The notes under the pieces are model-generated. The model did not search any database. It was not told where the DNA came from and saw only the letters and a list, made by a program, of their open reading frames with translations. A DNA stretch of 64,000 nt from NCBI RefSeq assembly GCF_000236165.1, contig NZ_CM001373.1:3123194-3187193 (forward strand), given 5' to 3'. Made by a program: the position numbers and the translations under genes. Source of the stretch: Fluoribacter dumoffii NY 23. Lineage in GTDB: Bacteria; Pseudomonadota; Gammaproteobacteria; Legionellales; Legionellaceae. Each line of letters begins with the position of its first letter. The stretch's first letter is position 1. Of this stretch, positions 1 through 9,791 are shown one piece after another.

Positions 1-3000
1 CAGCCGCAGTTTGATCCGCAACTTGTGGGTACAGAGCTCCGAGCGCTGTGGATTGTGCGGGAATACCTGCCCAGTGAGTATTTGCGGGTAAACGTTCGCC
101 TTTCATCAATAATGACAAGCTTCCCAAAGAAGAATTCTCTTCCATTAAGGTATTGTAGAGAACAATTGAGCCTACCCCAACATTGCAACCCGAACCTATC
201 GTAACGTTAGAAACTTTGAATATCCTATCTTCATAAAGATGGGTTTGAATGATGGTCTCGGCATTAATGCATACATCATTACCTATGGTAATCAAGTCGA
301 ACTCTGAAAATTCAGCACTATCGGTAAAAACCCTTTTACCGGCTTTAGTTCCTAAACACCGGTGTATCCACAGTGCGAAAGGTGTTCCTAAAACTTTATT
401 GGTTAAATGAGGATTCGTATAGTAGTTGTACGAATACTCAATAACATCATTTTTCCAAATAAATGGATCCCAGATCGGTTTGGTTAAGGGTTTTAATTTA
501 CCTAGCATTAGCCATTTAAGAGCAGCCAATACCCCCACCAGACAAACCGTAAAGAACATTTCCGCTGGAGGCAAGACCAGGGCCGTAATACCCCAGGAGT
601 ATTCGCTCAACATATAGTCCAGTACATAAAGCAGATTGAATAATGCAATCAAGGAAAATGTCGAGGGCAAAATAATACGGATAAACTCGATGACTAGGCG
701 CGTGAAATAGAGTTTTTTAGAGGGATAAAACGTCTCTTTATCAGAATACCCGACAAATAATTCCCGTTTGGGAAGAAAAACAGCAGGAGAACCCAACCAG
801 GCAGAGAATGGCTCCTTGGCTTTGTCTCCTGGAGGCGTCACCGATAAACATCCTAATAAGGTTCCTTCACCAATTGATTTTCCACCAGATAATAAACTTA
901 CATTACCTACAAAAGCCCTGCGTCCAATAGTTACCGGAGCAAATGAAATAAAACCATTGCACACACCAGGCCACGCCAAAGCAACTGAACTGGCAGTAAA
1001 ACCGCCCTCTTCAATGGTCACCAGATCAGGGATAATATGAGGCGTTTCGCCCATTTCTACCCCTTTACCCAATTTTGCACCGAGTAAGCGTAAAAACAGT
1101 GGTAAAAACAAAGTATCTGCCATAACTGATATTTCATCACCATCCAGTAATTTCACCAGAATCCAATGGCGGAAATAATAAAAACTCTTTATGGGATATT
1201 CGCCAGGTTTTATTTTATCAAGGATGATCTTTTTACAAAAAACGATGCATAAATAATACAATCCCAAAAAGAGAATTGCTCCCAGGGGGATGGCAAAAAA
1301 CATGGTAGTTAGATAATGGCTTTGATCATAGTAATAACTGATCAAAGAAATGGATGGGATTAAACATAAATAATACACCATCATGACAAAGACAATACCT
1401 AAATAATGCAAAATACCAAAAAGGGTATTTTCCAGCATAGTAGACTCTTCAATTGCTATTTTTTTCCTGGTTATATGATCAGCAGGAACGGGACCTGGTA
1501 GTGCAGGCGAACCGGCAAAATAAGTTCCTTGAGGAATTAACCCTTGATCAGGCAGCATGGACATTTCATCCAAAATGCCCTTATCTTCGATTTGGGTATT
1601 TAAACCAACAACCGCACGCGCACCAATGTAACAATTATCGCCAATGTTGATAGTCCCAATTTTTAACCAGCCGTCTTCAACTATATACCCATTCAGTCTG
1701 GCATCAGCACCTATGGAAGTGTTATCACCAACAGTTAACAAATCATGGGCAGAAACTTGCATGGATCCCAAAAAGCAATTTTTCCCTATTTTTGCACCCA
1801 ATAAGCGATAATAGATAGGAGCCAAGGGGGAACCGACTAAAAATTTGGCTAAAAACAAATTCTTGAGCAGCCTTTGCACCAACCACCAACGAAAATAAAA
1901 CCACCCCCAAAGTGGATATTCTCCTGGTTTCACCCGCCCAAGCAATATCCATTTCAAAGAGATGGTGATAAATAATGAAATGATAGGCATGGATAAAAAC
2001 AAAGCCAGAAAAGCAAGCTGTGATTCCCTGGAAATAATTGAATACTCAGAACTTACCCAGCTGTAGCACAAAACCACAGCGAGCAGCTGTAAGGTACCTA
2101 CGGCATATTGCAATAAGCATCCAAAGAATTGGCCAATCCCGCATAAATAATATTTCCACTGCGGCGGCTTGTATTTTTGCCTAGGGGAATTTTCGCTTAC
2201 TTGTAAATTGTCATCCGAATCACTAAATTTTTCTTCGAGTTGGATTATTGTAGGATTTTTATATAAATCCAGAATCGAAATATTTTTTAAGGCGGGGATT
2301 TGACGTAAATTGGAAATAACTCTAGCAGCATGCAAAGAATGCCCGCCTAAATCATAAAAAAAGTTTGCTGTTATGGAAATATTTTTGCAATCAAATACAT
2401 GTTCCCAGGCATGAGCAATTTTTTGAGCCAGCTCTGACTCCGGTGCCTTAAAAGTAGTTTCTATTTTTTGTACAGGTTTAGGAAGTTCTTTCCGATTGAC
2501 TTTTCCACTCGCCAACACTGGAAAGGATTCTAAAACCTCTATCAGGGCCGGCACCATATAGTCGGGTAAACGCGATCTTAAAAAAACTTTAAGTTCATTC
2601 ACGTCAAATCCGCTATTTTTATCCAGAATTAAATAGGCAACCAGCGTAGGTTGCTCCAGAATTTGTAGAGCAGCGACTGCCTGCTTTATTCCCGCATAGT
2701 GCATGATGACCGTTTCAATTTCATTCAATTCAATGCGAAATCCGCGCAATTTAATTTGATCATCTACACGTCCGGCAAAACGAAGGTTACCCTGCGCATC
2801 TTTGGAAACCAAATCACCCGTTCTATATAAGCGTTGACTGTTATCTGCGGGGTTTAAAACAAATTTTTCTGCTGTGTGTTCAGGCCGATTGACATAACCG
2901 CGAGCCAGAGCAATCCCCCCAATACACAATTCACCTTCTTCACCCTCTGAAACTTCTTGTAATTGCTCATTTACAACAAGTACCTCATACCCGGGCAGGG

Positions 3001-3934
3001 GTTTACCAATAGTGATTTCTTTTTCTGGATGGCATTCTGCATAAGTTGCAATAATCGTTGCCTCAGTGGGACCATAGGTATTGAGTATCCGCAATCCCTC
3101 TCTGCTCCAGCGTTTAACTAAAGTGGGCGGACAGCTTTCCCCGCCCAAAATTAAAAGGCGTAAATCAGGCAGTTGTCCCTCCAAAGAGGACAATAAAGTA
3201 GGTACGGTTGAGAAAACACTAACTCGGTGTTGTTGTAAAAAAGAAATAAGACCTAAACCTGAGCGCACCTCTTTTGAGGTACACGCAATAAGCGAGGCCC
3301 CATTTGCAAAAGCCATCCAAAGCTCTTCCAAAGAAGCATCAAAAGCCAATGAAAAGCCCTGGTATACCTTATCATTGCTGCTGATCTCATATAACTTGCT
3401 CGCAGCATCAACATAGTGGCAAATACTGCGTTGAGTAATTTCCACACCTTTAGGCTTTCCTGTAGAGCCTGAAGTGTAAATGATGTAACACAAATCCGCA
3501 GCGCTTAAATTCTCTTGAAAAATTACTCTGTGTGCAGGACGTTTAGAAATTTCTTCCGCAAGGAGGTCAAGCGCGTAGGCAGTAGGCCATGACAGGTTTT
3601 TTTGTTCCAATTGCATGGAAGATGTTAAAACAGCGTTAAAAGGCAAATCGGAAAAGATATAGTTAATGCGTTCGTCTGGATAATCTGCTTCAATAGGTAC
3701 ATAAGCAGCACCCGCTTTTAAAGTAGCAAGAATGGCAACATAACTTTCTACAGAACGTTCTAATAAAATGCCTACTATACTCCCTTTCGATATCTGGTTT
3801 TCAGAGAGAAAATGGGCTAATTGATTGGCGCGATTTTCCAATTCCTGATAGGAAATAAATACATTATCGCAAATCAAAGCAATATTACTTGGATAATTAT
3901 CCACGGATTGCTCGAAGAAATGATGCAATTGCAT
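1..3934 (-). CDS. Pls/PosA-type non-ribosomal peptide synthetase-like protein, 3' end beyond the window
   Basis: An open frame runs from the ATG at 3934 to the window edge (about 1311 codons, no stop), so the C-terminus is missing. Residues 1 to about 490 form an adenylation domain with the YTSGSTGKPKG loop near residue 150, a TYGPTEAT motif and a YRTGDL motif. A carrier domain follows, with GGHSL giving the phosphopantetheine Ser at residue 533. The rest alternates hydrophobic membrane segments with left-handed beta-helix hexapeptide-type stretches (for example GAKIGKNCFLGS and GDNCYIGARAVVG). This order matches the family that includes epsilon-poly-lysine synthase (Pls) and PosA, which lack condensation domains and use a membrane-bound C-terminal part to join monomers. 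The substrate cannot be told from the sequence. No clear Shine-Dalgarno precedes 3934. Confidence 0.85.
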   Translation of the reverse strand, partial: MQLHHFFEQSVDNYPSNIALICDNVFISYQELENRANQLAHFLSENQISKGSIVGILLERSVESYVAILATLKAGAAYVPIEADYPDERINYIFSDLPFNAVLTSSMQLEQKNLSWPTAYALDLLAEEISKRPAHRVIFQENLSAADLCYIIYTSGSTGKPKGVEITQRSICHYVDAASKLYEISSNDKVYQGFSLAFDASLEELWMAFANGASLIACTSKEVRSGLGLISFLQQHRVSVFSTVPTLLSSLEGQLPDLRLLILGGESCPPTLVKRWSREGLRILNTYGPTEATIIATYAECHPEKEITIGKPLPGYEVLVVNEQLQEVSEGEEGELCIGGIALARGYVNRPEHTAEKFVLNPADNSQRLYRTGDLVSKDAQGNLRFAGRVDDQIKLRGFRIELNEIETVIMHYAGIKQAVAALQILEQPTLVAYLILDKNSGFDVNELKVFLRSRLPDYMVPALIEVLESFPVLASGKVNRKELPKPVQKIETTFKAPESELAQKIAHAWEHVFDCKNISITANFFYDLGGHSLHAARVISNLRQIPALKNISILDLYKNPTIIQLEEKFSDSDDNLQVSENSPRQKYKPPQWKYYLCGIGQFFGCLLQYAVGTLQLLAVVLCYSWVSSEYSIISRESQLAFLALFLSMPIISLFITISLKWILLGRVKPGEYPLWGWFYFRWWLVQRLLKNLFLAKFLVGSPLAPIYYRLLGAKIGKNCFLGSMQVSAHDLLTVGDNTSIGADARLNGYIVEDGWLKIGTINIGDNCYIGARAVVGLNTQIEDKGILDEMSMLPDQGLIPQGTYFAGSPALPGPVPADHITRKKIAIEESTMLENTLFGILHYLGIVFVMMVYYLCLIPSISLISYYYDQSHYLTTMFFAIPLGAILFLGLYYLCIVFCKKIILDKIKPGEYPIKSFYYFRHWILVKLLDGDEISVMADTLFLPLFLRLLGAKLGKGVEMGETPHIIPDLVTIEEGGFTASSVALAWPGVCNGFISFAPVTIGRRAFVGNVSLLSGGKSIGEGTLLGCLSVTPPGDKAKEPFSAWLGSPAVFLPKRELFVGYSDKETFYPSKKLYFTRLVIEFIRIILPSTFSLIALFNLLYVLDYMLSEYSWGITALVLPPAEMFFTVCLVGVLAALKWLMLGKLKPLTKPIWDPFIWKNDVIEYSYNYYTNPHLTNKVLGTPFALWIHRCLGTKAGKRVFTDSAEFSEFDLITIGNDVCINAETIIQTHLYEDRIFKVSNVTIGSGCNVGVGSIVLYNTLMEENSSLGSLSLLMKGERLPANTHWAGIPAQSTALGALYPQVADQTAA

Positions 3935-4272
3935 AGTGTTAAAACCGGGTGAAGAACTCAAGTTGGTTGGCTCCTACTCATTGCGTCATTTTTTCCAAAG
4001 TTTGTTTTTAACAAACGAACGAGCAAAAAAATGCTATTTTCATATTAAATTAGCATCAATAGTAATAGTCTTATGGAAAAAAACACAGAAGCAAGATTAT
4101 TTTACGAAAGATTATAATTGTTTGTCGCATTACAATCGAGCCTCTTTAGGATAATTTTTTATGATTTTAATCAGAATCAGGCTTCCCACCCGTCTTGAAA
4201 CCCATGAAAAGCCATGCGAAATGAAGCTCTATTGAAATGTGCTTCATTTACCTGATTTAGCATGTTTATCCA
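3935..4272. other. 338-bp gap between the NRPS-like gene and the hydrolase gene
   Basis: This A+T-rich gap separates two minus-strand genes and holds no convincing gene. The plus-strand open frame at 3936-4154 has no family resemblance and starts inside the presumed leader of the NRPS-like gene, so I left it out. A perfect inverted repeat, 7-bp arms with a TTT spacer, lies at 4000-4016 (GTTTGTT/AACAAAC), about 66 bp upstream of the NRPS-like start. It could be an operator or a weak hairpin. The rest shows no structure I can name. Confidence 0.5.
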
Positions 4273-4989
4273 TTATTTACTAAAAATTTCTTGCAAAAAA
4301 TGGGTCATGGCTTGCCAGGAGCGTTCAGCAGCAATTTCATTATAAACCGTACCCAATTTCAGGTCATGGGCAAGTGGATTTGTAAAAGCATGTTGCACAT
4401 GTCCATACATATGCATTTGCCAATCAACATGGGCTTCGGTCATTTCCTTACAAAATGCATGCACCGTGTCAGGTTGCACCATAGGATCATCATAACCATG
4501 TAAAGCGAGAATTTTGGCTTTAATTGGCGCAGATTTTAGCTCGCCTGGTTTATGCAGCAAACCATGAAAACTGACTACACCTTTGAGTTCGGCACCGGAA
4601 CGGGCCAATTCAAGGGCACACATGCCCCCGAAACAAAAACCAATAATGGCAACCCGCTTGCTATCGACTTCAGATAAAGAACATGCAGCGGCCAATCCTG
4701 CTTGAATCCGCCGGCGTAATAAACTTTGATCAGCTACCAAGGGATTCATAAGAGCTTGCTTTTCTTCTACAGTAGAACCCAGTTGAGCATGACCGTACAT
4801 ATCTACAGCAAAACCAACGTAACCCAGCTGCGCCAGTAATTTTGCTTTTTCACATGCAAACTCATTACGGCCACTCCAGTCATGAACGACCAAAACGGCA
4901 GGACGAGAGCCGACAAGGGACTCATCATAAGCCATAAAGCCATTAAGTTCCTGACCGTTATCATGATAAATATGATTTGATGTGTGCAT
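4273..4989 (-). CDS. Dienelactone hydrolase family protein
   Basis: This 238-residue protein has the single alpha/beta hydrolase domain of the dienelactone hydrolase family. The nucleophile is a cysteine, Cys119 in GFCFGG, and the other likely triad members are Asp167 or Asp168 (HGYDDPM) and His200 (HVQHAF). Family members hydrolyse lactones or small esters in the cytoplasm; the substrate here is unknown. There is no signal peptide. The ATG at 4989 has TAGGAGAG about 8 bases upstream, which supports this start. It stands alone, with a 257-bp gap before the divergent hydrolase at 5247. Confidence 0.88.
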   Translation of the reverse strand: MHTSNHIYHDNGQELNGFMAYDESLVGSRPAVLVVHDWSGRNEFACEKAKLLAQLGYVGFAVDMYGHAQLGSTVEEKQALMNPLVADQSLLRRRIQAGLAAACSLSEVDSKRVAIIGFCFGGMCALELARSGAELKGVVSFHGLLHKPGELKSAPIKAKILALHGYDDPMVQPDTVHAFCKEMTEAHVDWQMHMYGHVQHAFTNPLAHDLKLGTVYNEIAAERSWQAMTHFLQEIFSK

Positions 4990-5246
4990 CTCAAGCTCTC
5001 CTAAAAATAAACCAGCCGAATTAGAACTCCCTAAACGGACCCTAGTTTATAAAATTGAGACCAAGAGATAAAGCCAATGAAGTGAATAAACCCCAGTCCC
5101 CTAATTCCTTTGCCAGAGAGTGTCTTTTTTTATTCACACTCTAACTTGACATTACTCCATAGTAGTCAATGATTAGAAGAGCAAAGAAACAATAATATGT
5201 TCCGTTTTAGGCTAAAATTAAAATAAACTCTGAAGGGAATATAATC

Positions 5247-6128
5247 ATGATTACTTCATCATTAATCCACGTACGAGATATTTTACATGCTCAATTGTGT
5301 TATCAGGCGTTTATAACGCCTATCTTTCTTCCTTTGGAAAAGGAATATAGAGATTTCGCCAAACTTGCTTGTGAATTTATTGAGGGAAAGCGTACTGAGG
5401 TAATTCATAAAGAACTTCCACGCCACCATGTGTTGCATCGTTTTGCCCCACAAAAAAATTCAAAAGGGAAGAAAATACTTATCACTCATGGATGGATATC
5501 CCGGGCAGCATACATGGCCCGTTTAATCCATGCGCTGCATCAGCAAGGATATGAAGTATATGCTCTTGATTTTCCCGCACATGGCGAAGCAAAGGGGTTG
5601 CAGTTACCCTGGACGGATGCAGTTGCTATTTTAAAGGATACCATTAATGAGCATGGACCTTTTTATGCTGTTATTGGACATTCTTTCGGCGGCTCTATGC
5701 TCCTTAATACCTTGAATGTTGCGGGCCAACTTCCCGAATGGCAATTAGCCCATAAACCGGAACGAGCAATTCTGATTGCCTCACCCACGCAAATGCGCAG
5801 TCCTGTTAACCGAATTGCAAAAAAATTCAAATTGAGCGGCCATGGTTATTTGTATTTGCGCCAGGTAATGAAACAGCAAGCACGCTTTGATATCAAGCTG
5901 GTTCGTTTACACCATTTCATTTCCCAATCCCCAGATATTTCTTTTTTATGCATTCATGGGGAGCTTGATAAAACGATCAGTACCAAGGAATCAATTGAAT
6001 TTTGTAAAAAATACCCTAATGCAAAGCTTTGTCTTCTCCCTGAGGCAAATCATGTGAGCGTTTTGCTTGATGAACGAGTAGAACATTTGGTTTGTGATTT
6101 TTTGGAAGGGAGAGGAGCTGTATCGTAA
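5247..6128 (+). CDS. Alpha/beta hydrolase
   Basis: This 293-residue protein is an alpha/beta hydrolase. The oxyanion-side motif HGW is at residues 81-83, the nucleophile elbow GHSFGG puts Ser146 in place, and Asp241 (HGELD) and His269 (EANH) complete a plausible triad. No signal peptide is evident, so it probably acts in the cytoplasm on an ester or thioester that I cannot identify. AGGGA lies about 8 bases before the ATG. A TTGACA hexamer at 5146-5151 could belong to its promoter, but no good -10 follows at the right spacing. It converges on rpoH, 77 bp away. Confidence 0.85.
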   Translation: MITSSLIHVRDILHAQLCYQAFITPIFLPLEKEYRDFAKLACEFIEGKRTEVIHKELPRHHVLHRFAPQKNSKGKKILITHGWISRAAYMARLIHALHQQGYEVYALDFPAHGEAKGLQLPWTDAVAILKDTINEHGPFYAVIGHSFGGSMLLNTLNVAGQLPEWQLAHKPERAILIASPTQMRSPVNRIAKKFKLSGHGYLYLRQVMKQQARFDIKLVRLHHFISQSPDISFLCIHGELDKTISTKESIEFCKKYPNAKLCLLPEANHVSVLLDERVEHLVCDFLEGRGAVS

Positions 6129-6205
6129 AAAAAGTGGGCTCTATGATAATTGGTTTAAAATCAGAATCCCGGATTACTTTACTTCATCCAGGATCCTGTA
6201 AGACA

Positions 6206-7063
6206 TTATTCAGTTTCTATATATTGCCGCAATTTTTTCATTGCATTTTTTTCAAGCTGTCGAACCCGCTCGGCGGACACGCCATACTTTTTGGCCAAAT
6301 CATGTAATGTCAGTTTGTCTTCAGCTAACCAGCGTTGTTGTAAAATATCCTGGCTGCGCGCATCTAATTGCTCCAGAGCAAGCATCAGCTTTTCATGGCC
6401 ATGCTCTCCGGCATTTTCTTTTTCCAGTAATACAGAAGGATCATCATTCGCATTAAACAAATAGCGTTCAGGTGCTGTATAAAATTCATCATGATCATCT
6501 GCATCAGGAGCATCGTAAGGCGTATCCATTGCATTCAAACGCTGTTCCATGACAAGAACATCTTCACAGCTTACGCCCAAATCGTTGGCTACAGCACTTA
6601 CTTCTTCCGGACTCATCCACCCCAAACGATTTTTCATTTGGCGGAGATTAAAAAATAACTTACGCTGTGCTTTAGTTGTCGCAATTTTAACAATACGCCA
6701 GTTGCGAAGAACATATTCATGGATTTCCGCTTTTATCCAATGCACGGCAAAAGAAACAAGGCGTACGCCCATCTTGGGATCAAAACGTTTTACCGCCTTC
6801 ATCAAGCCAATATTACCTTCCTGAATCAAGTCATTCAGAGGTAAACCATAACCTAAATAGCCACGAGCTACCCGGACAACATAGCGTAAATGAGCAAGAA
6901 CCAAACAGCGTGCAGCATCAAGATCCCCTTCCGTATGAAAACGCTCAGCATAGGCAATCTCTTCCTCTAAAGACAACATAGGAATTTGATTAACCCTGTG
7001 AATGTAAGAATCAAGACTGCCCACAGGTAAATTCATTTCGGCAAGTTGCAAATATTGACTCAT
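6206..7063 (-). CDS. rpoH: RNA polymerase heat-shock sigma factor (sigma-32)
   Basis: This 285-residue sigma-70 family protein directs transcription of heat-shock genes. Region 2 is seen in [18 protein letters not shown] around residues 78-95, the RpoH-specific box QRKLFFNLR is at 133-141, and the region 4 helix-turn-helix covers about 251-275. I place the start at 7063 rather than 7093 because GAGGAAGGAAG, a strong ribosome site, lies directly upstream of that ATG and would otherwise be inside the coding sequence. It follows ftsX by 54 bp, the ftsYEX-rpoH order common in gammaproteobacteria, so it may be partly co-transcribed. Confidence 0.96.
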   Translation of the reverse strand: MSQYLQLAEMNLPVGSLDSYIHRVNQIPMLSLEEEIAYAERFHTEGDLDAARCLVLAHLRYVVRVARGYLGYGLPLNDLIQEGNIGLMKAVKRFDPKMGVRLVSFAVHWIKAEIHEYVLRNWRIVKIATTKAQRKLFFNLRQMKNRLGWMSPEEVSAVANDLGVSCEDVLVMEQRLNAMDTPYDAPDADDHDEFYTAPERYLFNANDDPSVLLEKENAGEHGHEKLMLALEQLDARSQDILQQRWLAEDKLTLHDLAKKYGVSAERVRQLEKNAMKKLRQYIETE

Positions 7064-7117
7064 GCTTCCTTCCTCTAAAATTTCTCTGTACAAATTAGGT
7101 GAATGTAAGACAACTAC

Positions 7118-8047
7118 TCATAATTGTGGTTCAATGGAAGCCAGTTGGCGTTTTACAGATAAACGCGCCCCCATCCATCCAAGTATAATTGCAAACAAAA
7201 CAAGTAGCAAGATCTGTCGCATTGACAATCCTGTTAACGGATAGTGCATTTGATAAGCAACCGCCAGCTGATTTACCGCCGCACCCAAGCTAAAAATAAA
7301 AATATTAACCATAAATATAGCAAAAACCGCACCTAAGGCACCATACCATACCCCGGCATACAAAAAAGGCCTGAGAATAAACTGATCTTTTGCCCCAATG
7401 AGTTTCAGGACCTGAATTTCCTCTTGTCGGCTATGCAGCGCCAAGCGCAAAGTAGTTCCCACAATCATAATTACAGCCATTGCCAGTAATGCCAGCAAAG
7501 CATCTGCAAATTTAGCTGCAAATCCTAAAAGGGCATGCAAGCGGCTTATCCACTCCATATCTACTTTTGCATTTTCTATTTGTGCGACCGTTTGTAACTG
7601 GCGTGCCAATAAGTCCAATTTTGCGGGTGAATCAATGGTTAAAGCCGGGACGACATCTATTAAAGCCGGCAAAGGGTTCTCAGGAAGATAATGCATGATA
7701 TCTTGCATCCCCTCTTGCTGAGTTAATTCTGCCAAACCATCGGTGGAGGATTTTAAAGAAACCTGGGCGACCCCATCCGTTTCCCGGACTTTTTGCAGTA
7801 CAAGCTGTTGTTCTGCTTCAGATAATCCTGGTTTTAGGTATAAAGAAACATGCCCGCCGCGCTGCCAAGTTGCCGTTAATTTAGCGACGTTATCTGAAAA
7901 CACCCAAAACAGAGCCGGTAAAGCCAGGGTAATAGCGATAACCAGAGATGTCATCATCGAGGCCAAAGGTTTACGACATAACGAGTTTAAGCTTTGCACT
8001 GCCGCCTGCAGATGATAAGAAAGGATTGCTTGTGCCTGTTTTAACAC
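7118..8047 (-). CDS. ftsX: Cell-division protein FtsX
   Basis: FtsX is the membrane partner of the ATPase FtsE. The complex sits at the division septum and controls peptidoglycan hydrolases. The 309 residues show a hydrophobic segment near 32-52, a periplasmic domain of about 120 residues, then three further membrane segments (about 175-197, 228-253 and 277-297), which is the usual FtsX topology. It overlaps the end of ftsE by 7 bp, so the two are probably translationally coupled. Length and order match family members. Confidence 0.95.
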   Translation of the reverse strand: MLKQAQAILSYHLQAAVQSLNSLCRKPLASMMTSLVIAITLALPALFWVFSDNVAKLTATWQRGGHVSLYLKPGLSEAEQQLVLQKVRETDGVAQVSLKSSTDGLAELTQQEGMQDIMHYLPENPLPALIDVVPALTIDSPAKLDLLARQLQTVAQIENAKVDMEWISRLHALLGFAAKFADALLALLAMAVIMIVGTTLRLALHSRQEEIQVLKLIGAKDQFILRPFLYAGVWYGALGAVFAIFMVNIFIFSLGAAVNQLAVAYQMHYPLTGLSMRQILLLVLFAIILGWMGARLSVKRQLASIEPQL

Positions 8048-8691
8048 ATTCGTCCTCCTTTAAGCATCACAATCCGGTGCTTCATTCCTGCAATCAGTGC
8101 CAAATCATGGGTGGCAATCAATATGCTAACCCCCACTTGGTTAAATTGTTCAAAAATAGCCATGATTTCTGCCGAAAGTTTGGGGTCAAGATTACCGGTA
8201 GGCTCATCAGCCAATAGTAAAGCAGGCTTATGCACTACAGCACGTGCAATTCCCACCCGTTGTTGCTCACCACCTGACAAATGCACAGGCAGCATCCTTT
8301 CCTTACTTAATAACCCCACCATATCCAAGGCAGCATGTACTCGTTTGGCAATCATGGGGTAGGACATCCCCTGAATTTGCAAAGGGAGAGCAACGTTATC
8401 AAATACTGTACGGTCATTGAGCAAGTAAGGGGATTGAAAGGTAATTCCCAACTGGCTGCGATGGGCAGCAACATCGCGTTTTTTTAAATGATTCAAACGC
8501 AAACCATTAACGGTTAATTGACCTGAGGTAGGCCATTCTAAAAGAGCGATCAATTTAAGCAAGGTGCTTTTTCCTGCTCCTGAATGCCCGGTAAGAAAGG
8601 CCATTTCTCCTTTTTGCAAGGAAAAGTTCACCTGACTTAATGCTTCAAAACCCCCTGGATAACGTTTAGTTACTTGGTCAAATGTGATCAT
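8041..8691 (-). CDS. ftsE: Cell-division ATP-binding protein FtsE
   Basis: This ABC ATPase powers the FtsEX complex. With the start at 8691 the protein is 216 residues, as in other species, and begins MITFDQV. Walker A is GHSGAGKST at 35-43, the ABC signature LSGGEQ is at 138-143 and Walker B ends in LLADEP at 159-164. A longer frame reaches 8724, but 8691 fits the family start and overlaps the end of ftsY by 14 bp, which favours coupled translation. Confidence 0.95.
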   Translation of the reverse strand: MITFDQVTKRYPGGFEALSQVNFSLQKGEMAFLTGHSGAGKSTLLKLIALLEWPTSGQLTVNGLRLNHLKKRDVAAHRSQLGITFQSPYLLNDRTVFDNVALPLQIQGMSYPMIAKRVHAALDMVGLLSKERMLPVHLSGGEQQRVGIARAVVHKPALLLADEPTGNLDPKLSAEIMAIFEQFNQVGVSILIATHDLALIAGMKHRIVMLKGGRMC

Positions 8692-9730
8692 TGAAAAGTG
8701 CACCAACAAATTGCGCTGCATCAAAGGGGCGTAAATCCTCTATCCCTTCACCAATCCCTATATAACGAAAGGGTATGCCTAATTCATTTGCTATGGCAAA
8801 TAAAATTCCACCTTTAGCGGTACCGTCCAATTTAGTCATGGTAATTCCTGTCAAACCTACAGCTTCATGAAATTGGCGTGCCTGAACCAAAGCATTTTGC
8901 CCGATGCTTGCATCCAGTATCAACATCGTCTCGTGAGGAGCTTCAGGACACAGTTTATGGAGTACACGTTTTACCTTTTTTAACTCGTCCATCAAATTGC
9001 CTTGAGTATGCAGCCGACCTGCGGTATCAGCAATTAAAACATCTATTTTACGTGCTTTTGCAGCTTGCAAGGCATCAAAAATAACCGAGGCGCTGTCGGC
9101 GCCGGTTTGCTGCGCAATCACCGGGATGTCATTGCGCTCACCCCAGACATGTAATTGCTCCACTGCAGCAGCTCTAAAAGTATCTCCCGCAGCAAGCATT
9201 ACTTTCTTGCCCTGCTGCTGAAATTGTTTTGCCAGTTTTCCTATAGTAGTTGTTTTTCCTGCGCCATTCACTCCTACCATCAAGATTACAAATGGAGAAT
9301 GGTCTGCAGTTTCTAAGGTCAGCTCTTGATCGTTACGGCTTAAAATTGCTTGCAAGTGCGATTTCAATGCCTCATAAACAGCATTACCATCGGATAATTG
9401 ATTACGGGCCAGGCTATCTGTTAACTGTTTCAATACTATCTGGGTGGTCTCCATCCCCAAATCCGCACTGATTAAAAGAGTTTCCAACTCATCCAATAAA
9501 TCCTGGCTGATTTCTTTTTTTCCTAACAGCAAACGGCCAATTCCATCACCCAATTGATGGCGTGTTTTACTTAATCCTTTCCTGAACCGGGCAAAAATAC
9601 CTTCTTTTACAGGCTCTTGCTGTTGTTCTGCTATTTCGACAGGAGCAGCAGGCAACGAGTCAGTAGCTCTTGGTGAATGATCGGCCTCTGCGGAGGTAGA
9701 ATCATGATTTCGTTTAAACCATTTAATCAT
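8678..9730 (-). CDS. ftsY: Signal recognition particle receptor FtsY
   Basis: FtsY is the SRP receptor GTPase that brings ribosomes making membrane proteins to the translocon. The 350 residues hold an acidic, variable N-terminal stretch (1-45), an N domain, and a G domain with G1 GVNGAGKT at 153-160, DTAGR at 235-239 and TKLDG at 299-303. It heads the ftsY-ftsE-ftsX-rpoH cluster and is divergent from the M16 peptidase genes, with 61 bp between the starts. AGGAT lies about 12 bases before the ATG. Confidence 0.97.
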   Translation of the reverse strand: MIKWFKRNHDSTSAEADHSPRATDSLPAAPVEIAEQQQEPVKEGIFARFRKGLSKTRHQLGDGIGRLLLGKKEISQDLLDELETLLISADLGMETTQIVLKQLTDSLARNQLSDGNAVYEALKSHLQAILSRNDQELTLETADHSPFVILMVGVNGAGKTTTIGKLAKQFQQQGKKVMLAAGDTFRAAAVEQLHVWGERNDIPVIAQQTGADSASVIFDALQAAKARKIDVLIADTAGRLHTQGNLMDELKKVKRVLHKLCPEAPHETMLILDASIGQNALVQARQFHEAVGLTGITMTKLDGTAKGGILFAIANELGIPFRYIGIGEGIEDLRPFDAAQFVGALFNDHI

Positions 9731-9791
9731 AGAGTATACAAATCCTGAAAAATATGAAATTCTATCATCTTTTTTACTTTGAGGTTAAGTT

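Noticed and set aside
768..3447. Several small open frames on both strands in the first 3.5 kb
   Set aside because: All are shadows of the long minus-strand NRPS-like frame, which continues without a stop to the window edge.
3936..4154. Plus-strand open frame of 72 codons near the start of the NRPS-like gene
   Set aside because: No family resemblance, no ribosome site, and it overlaps the likely promoter and leader of the divergent large gene.
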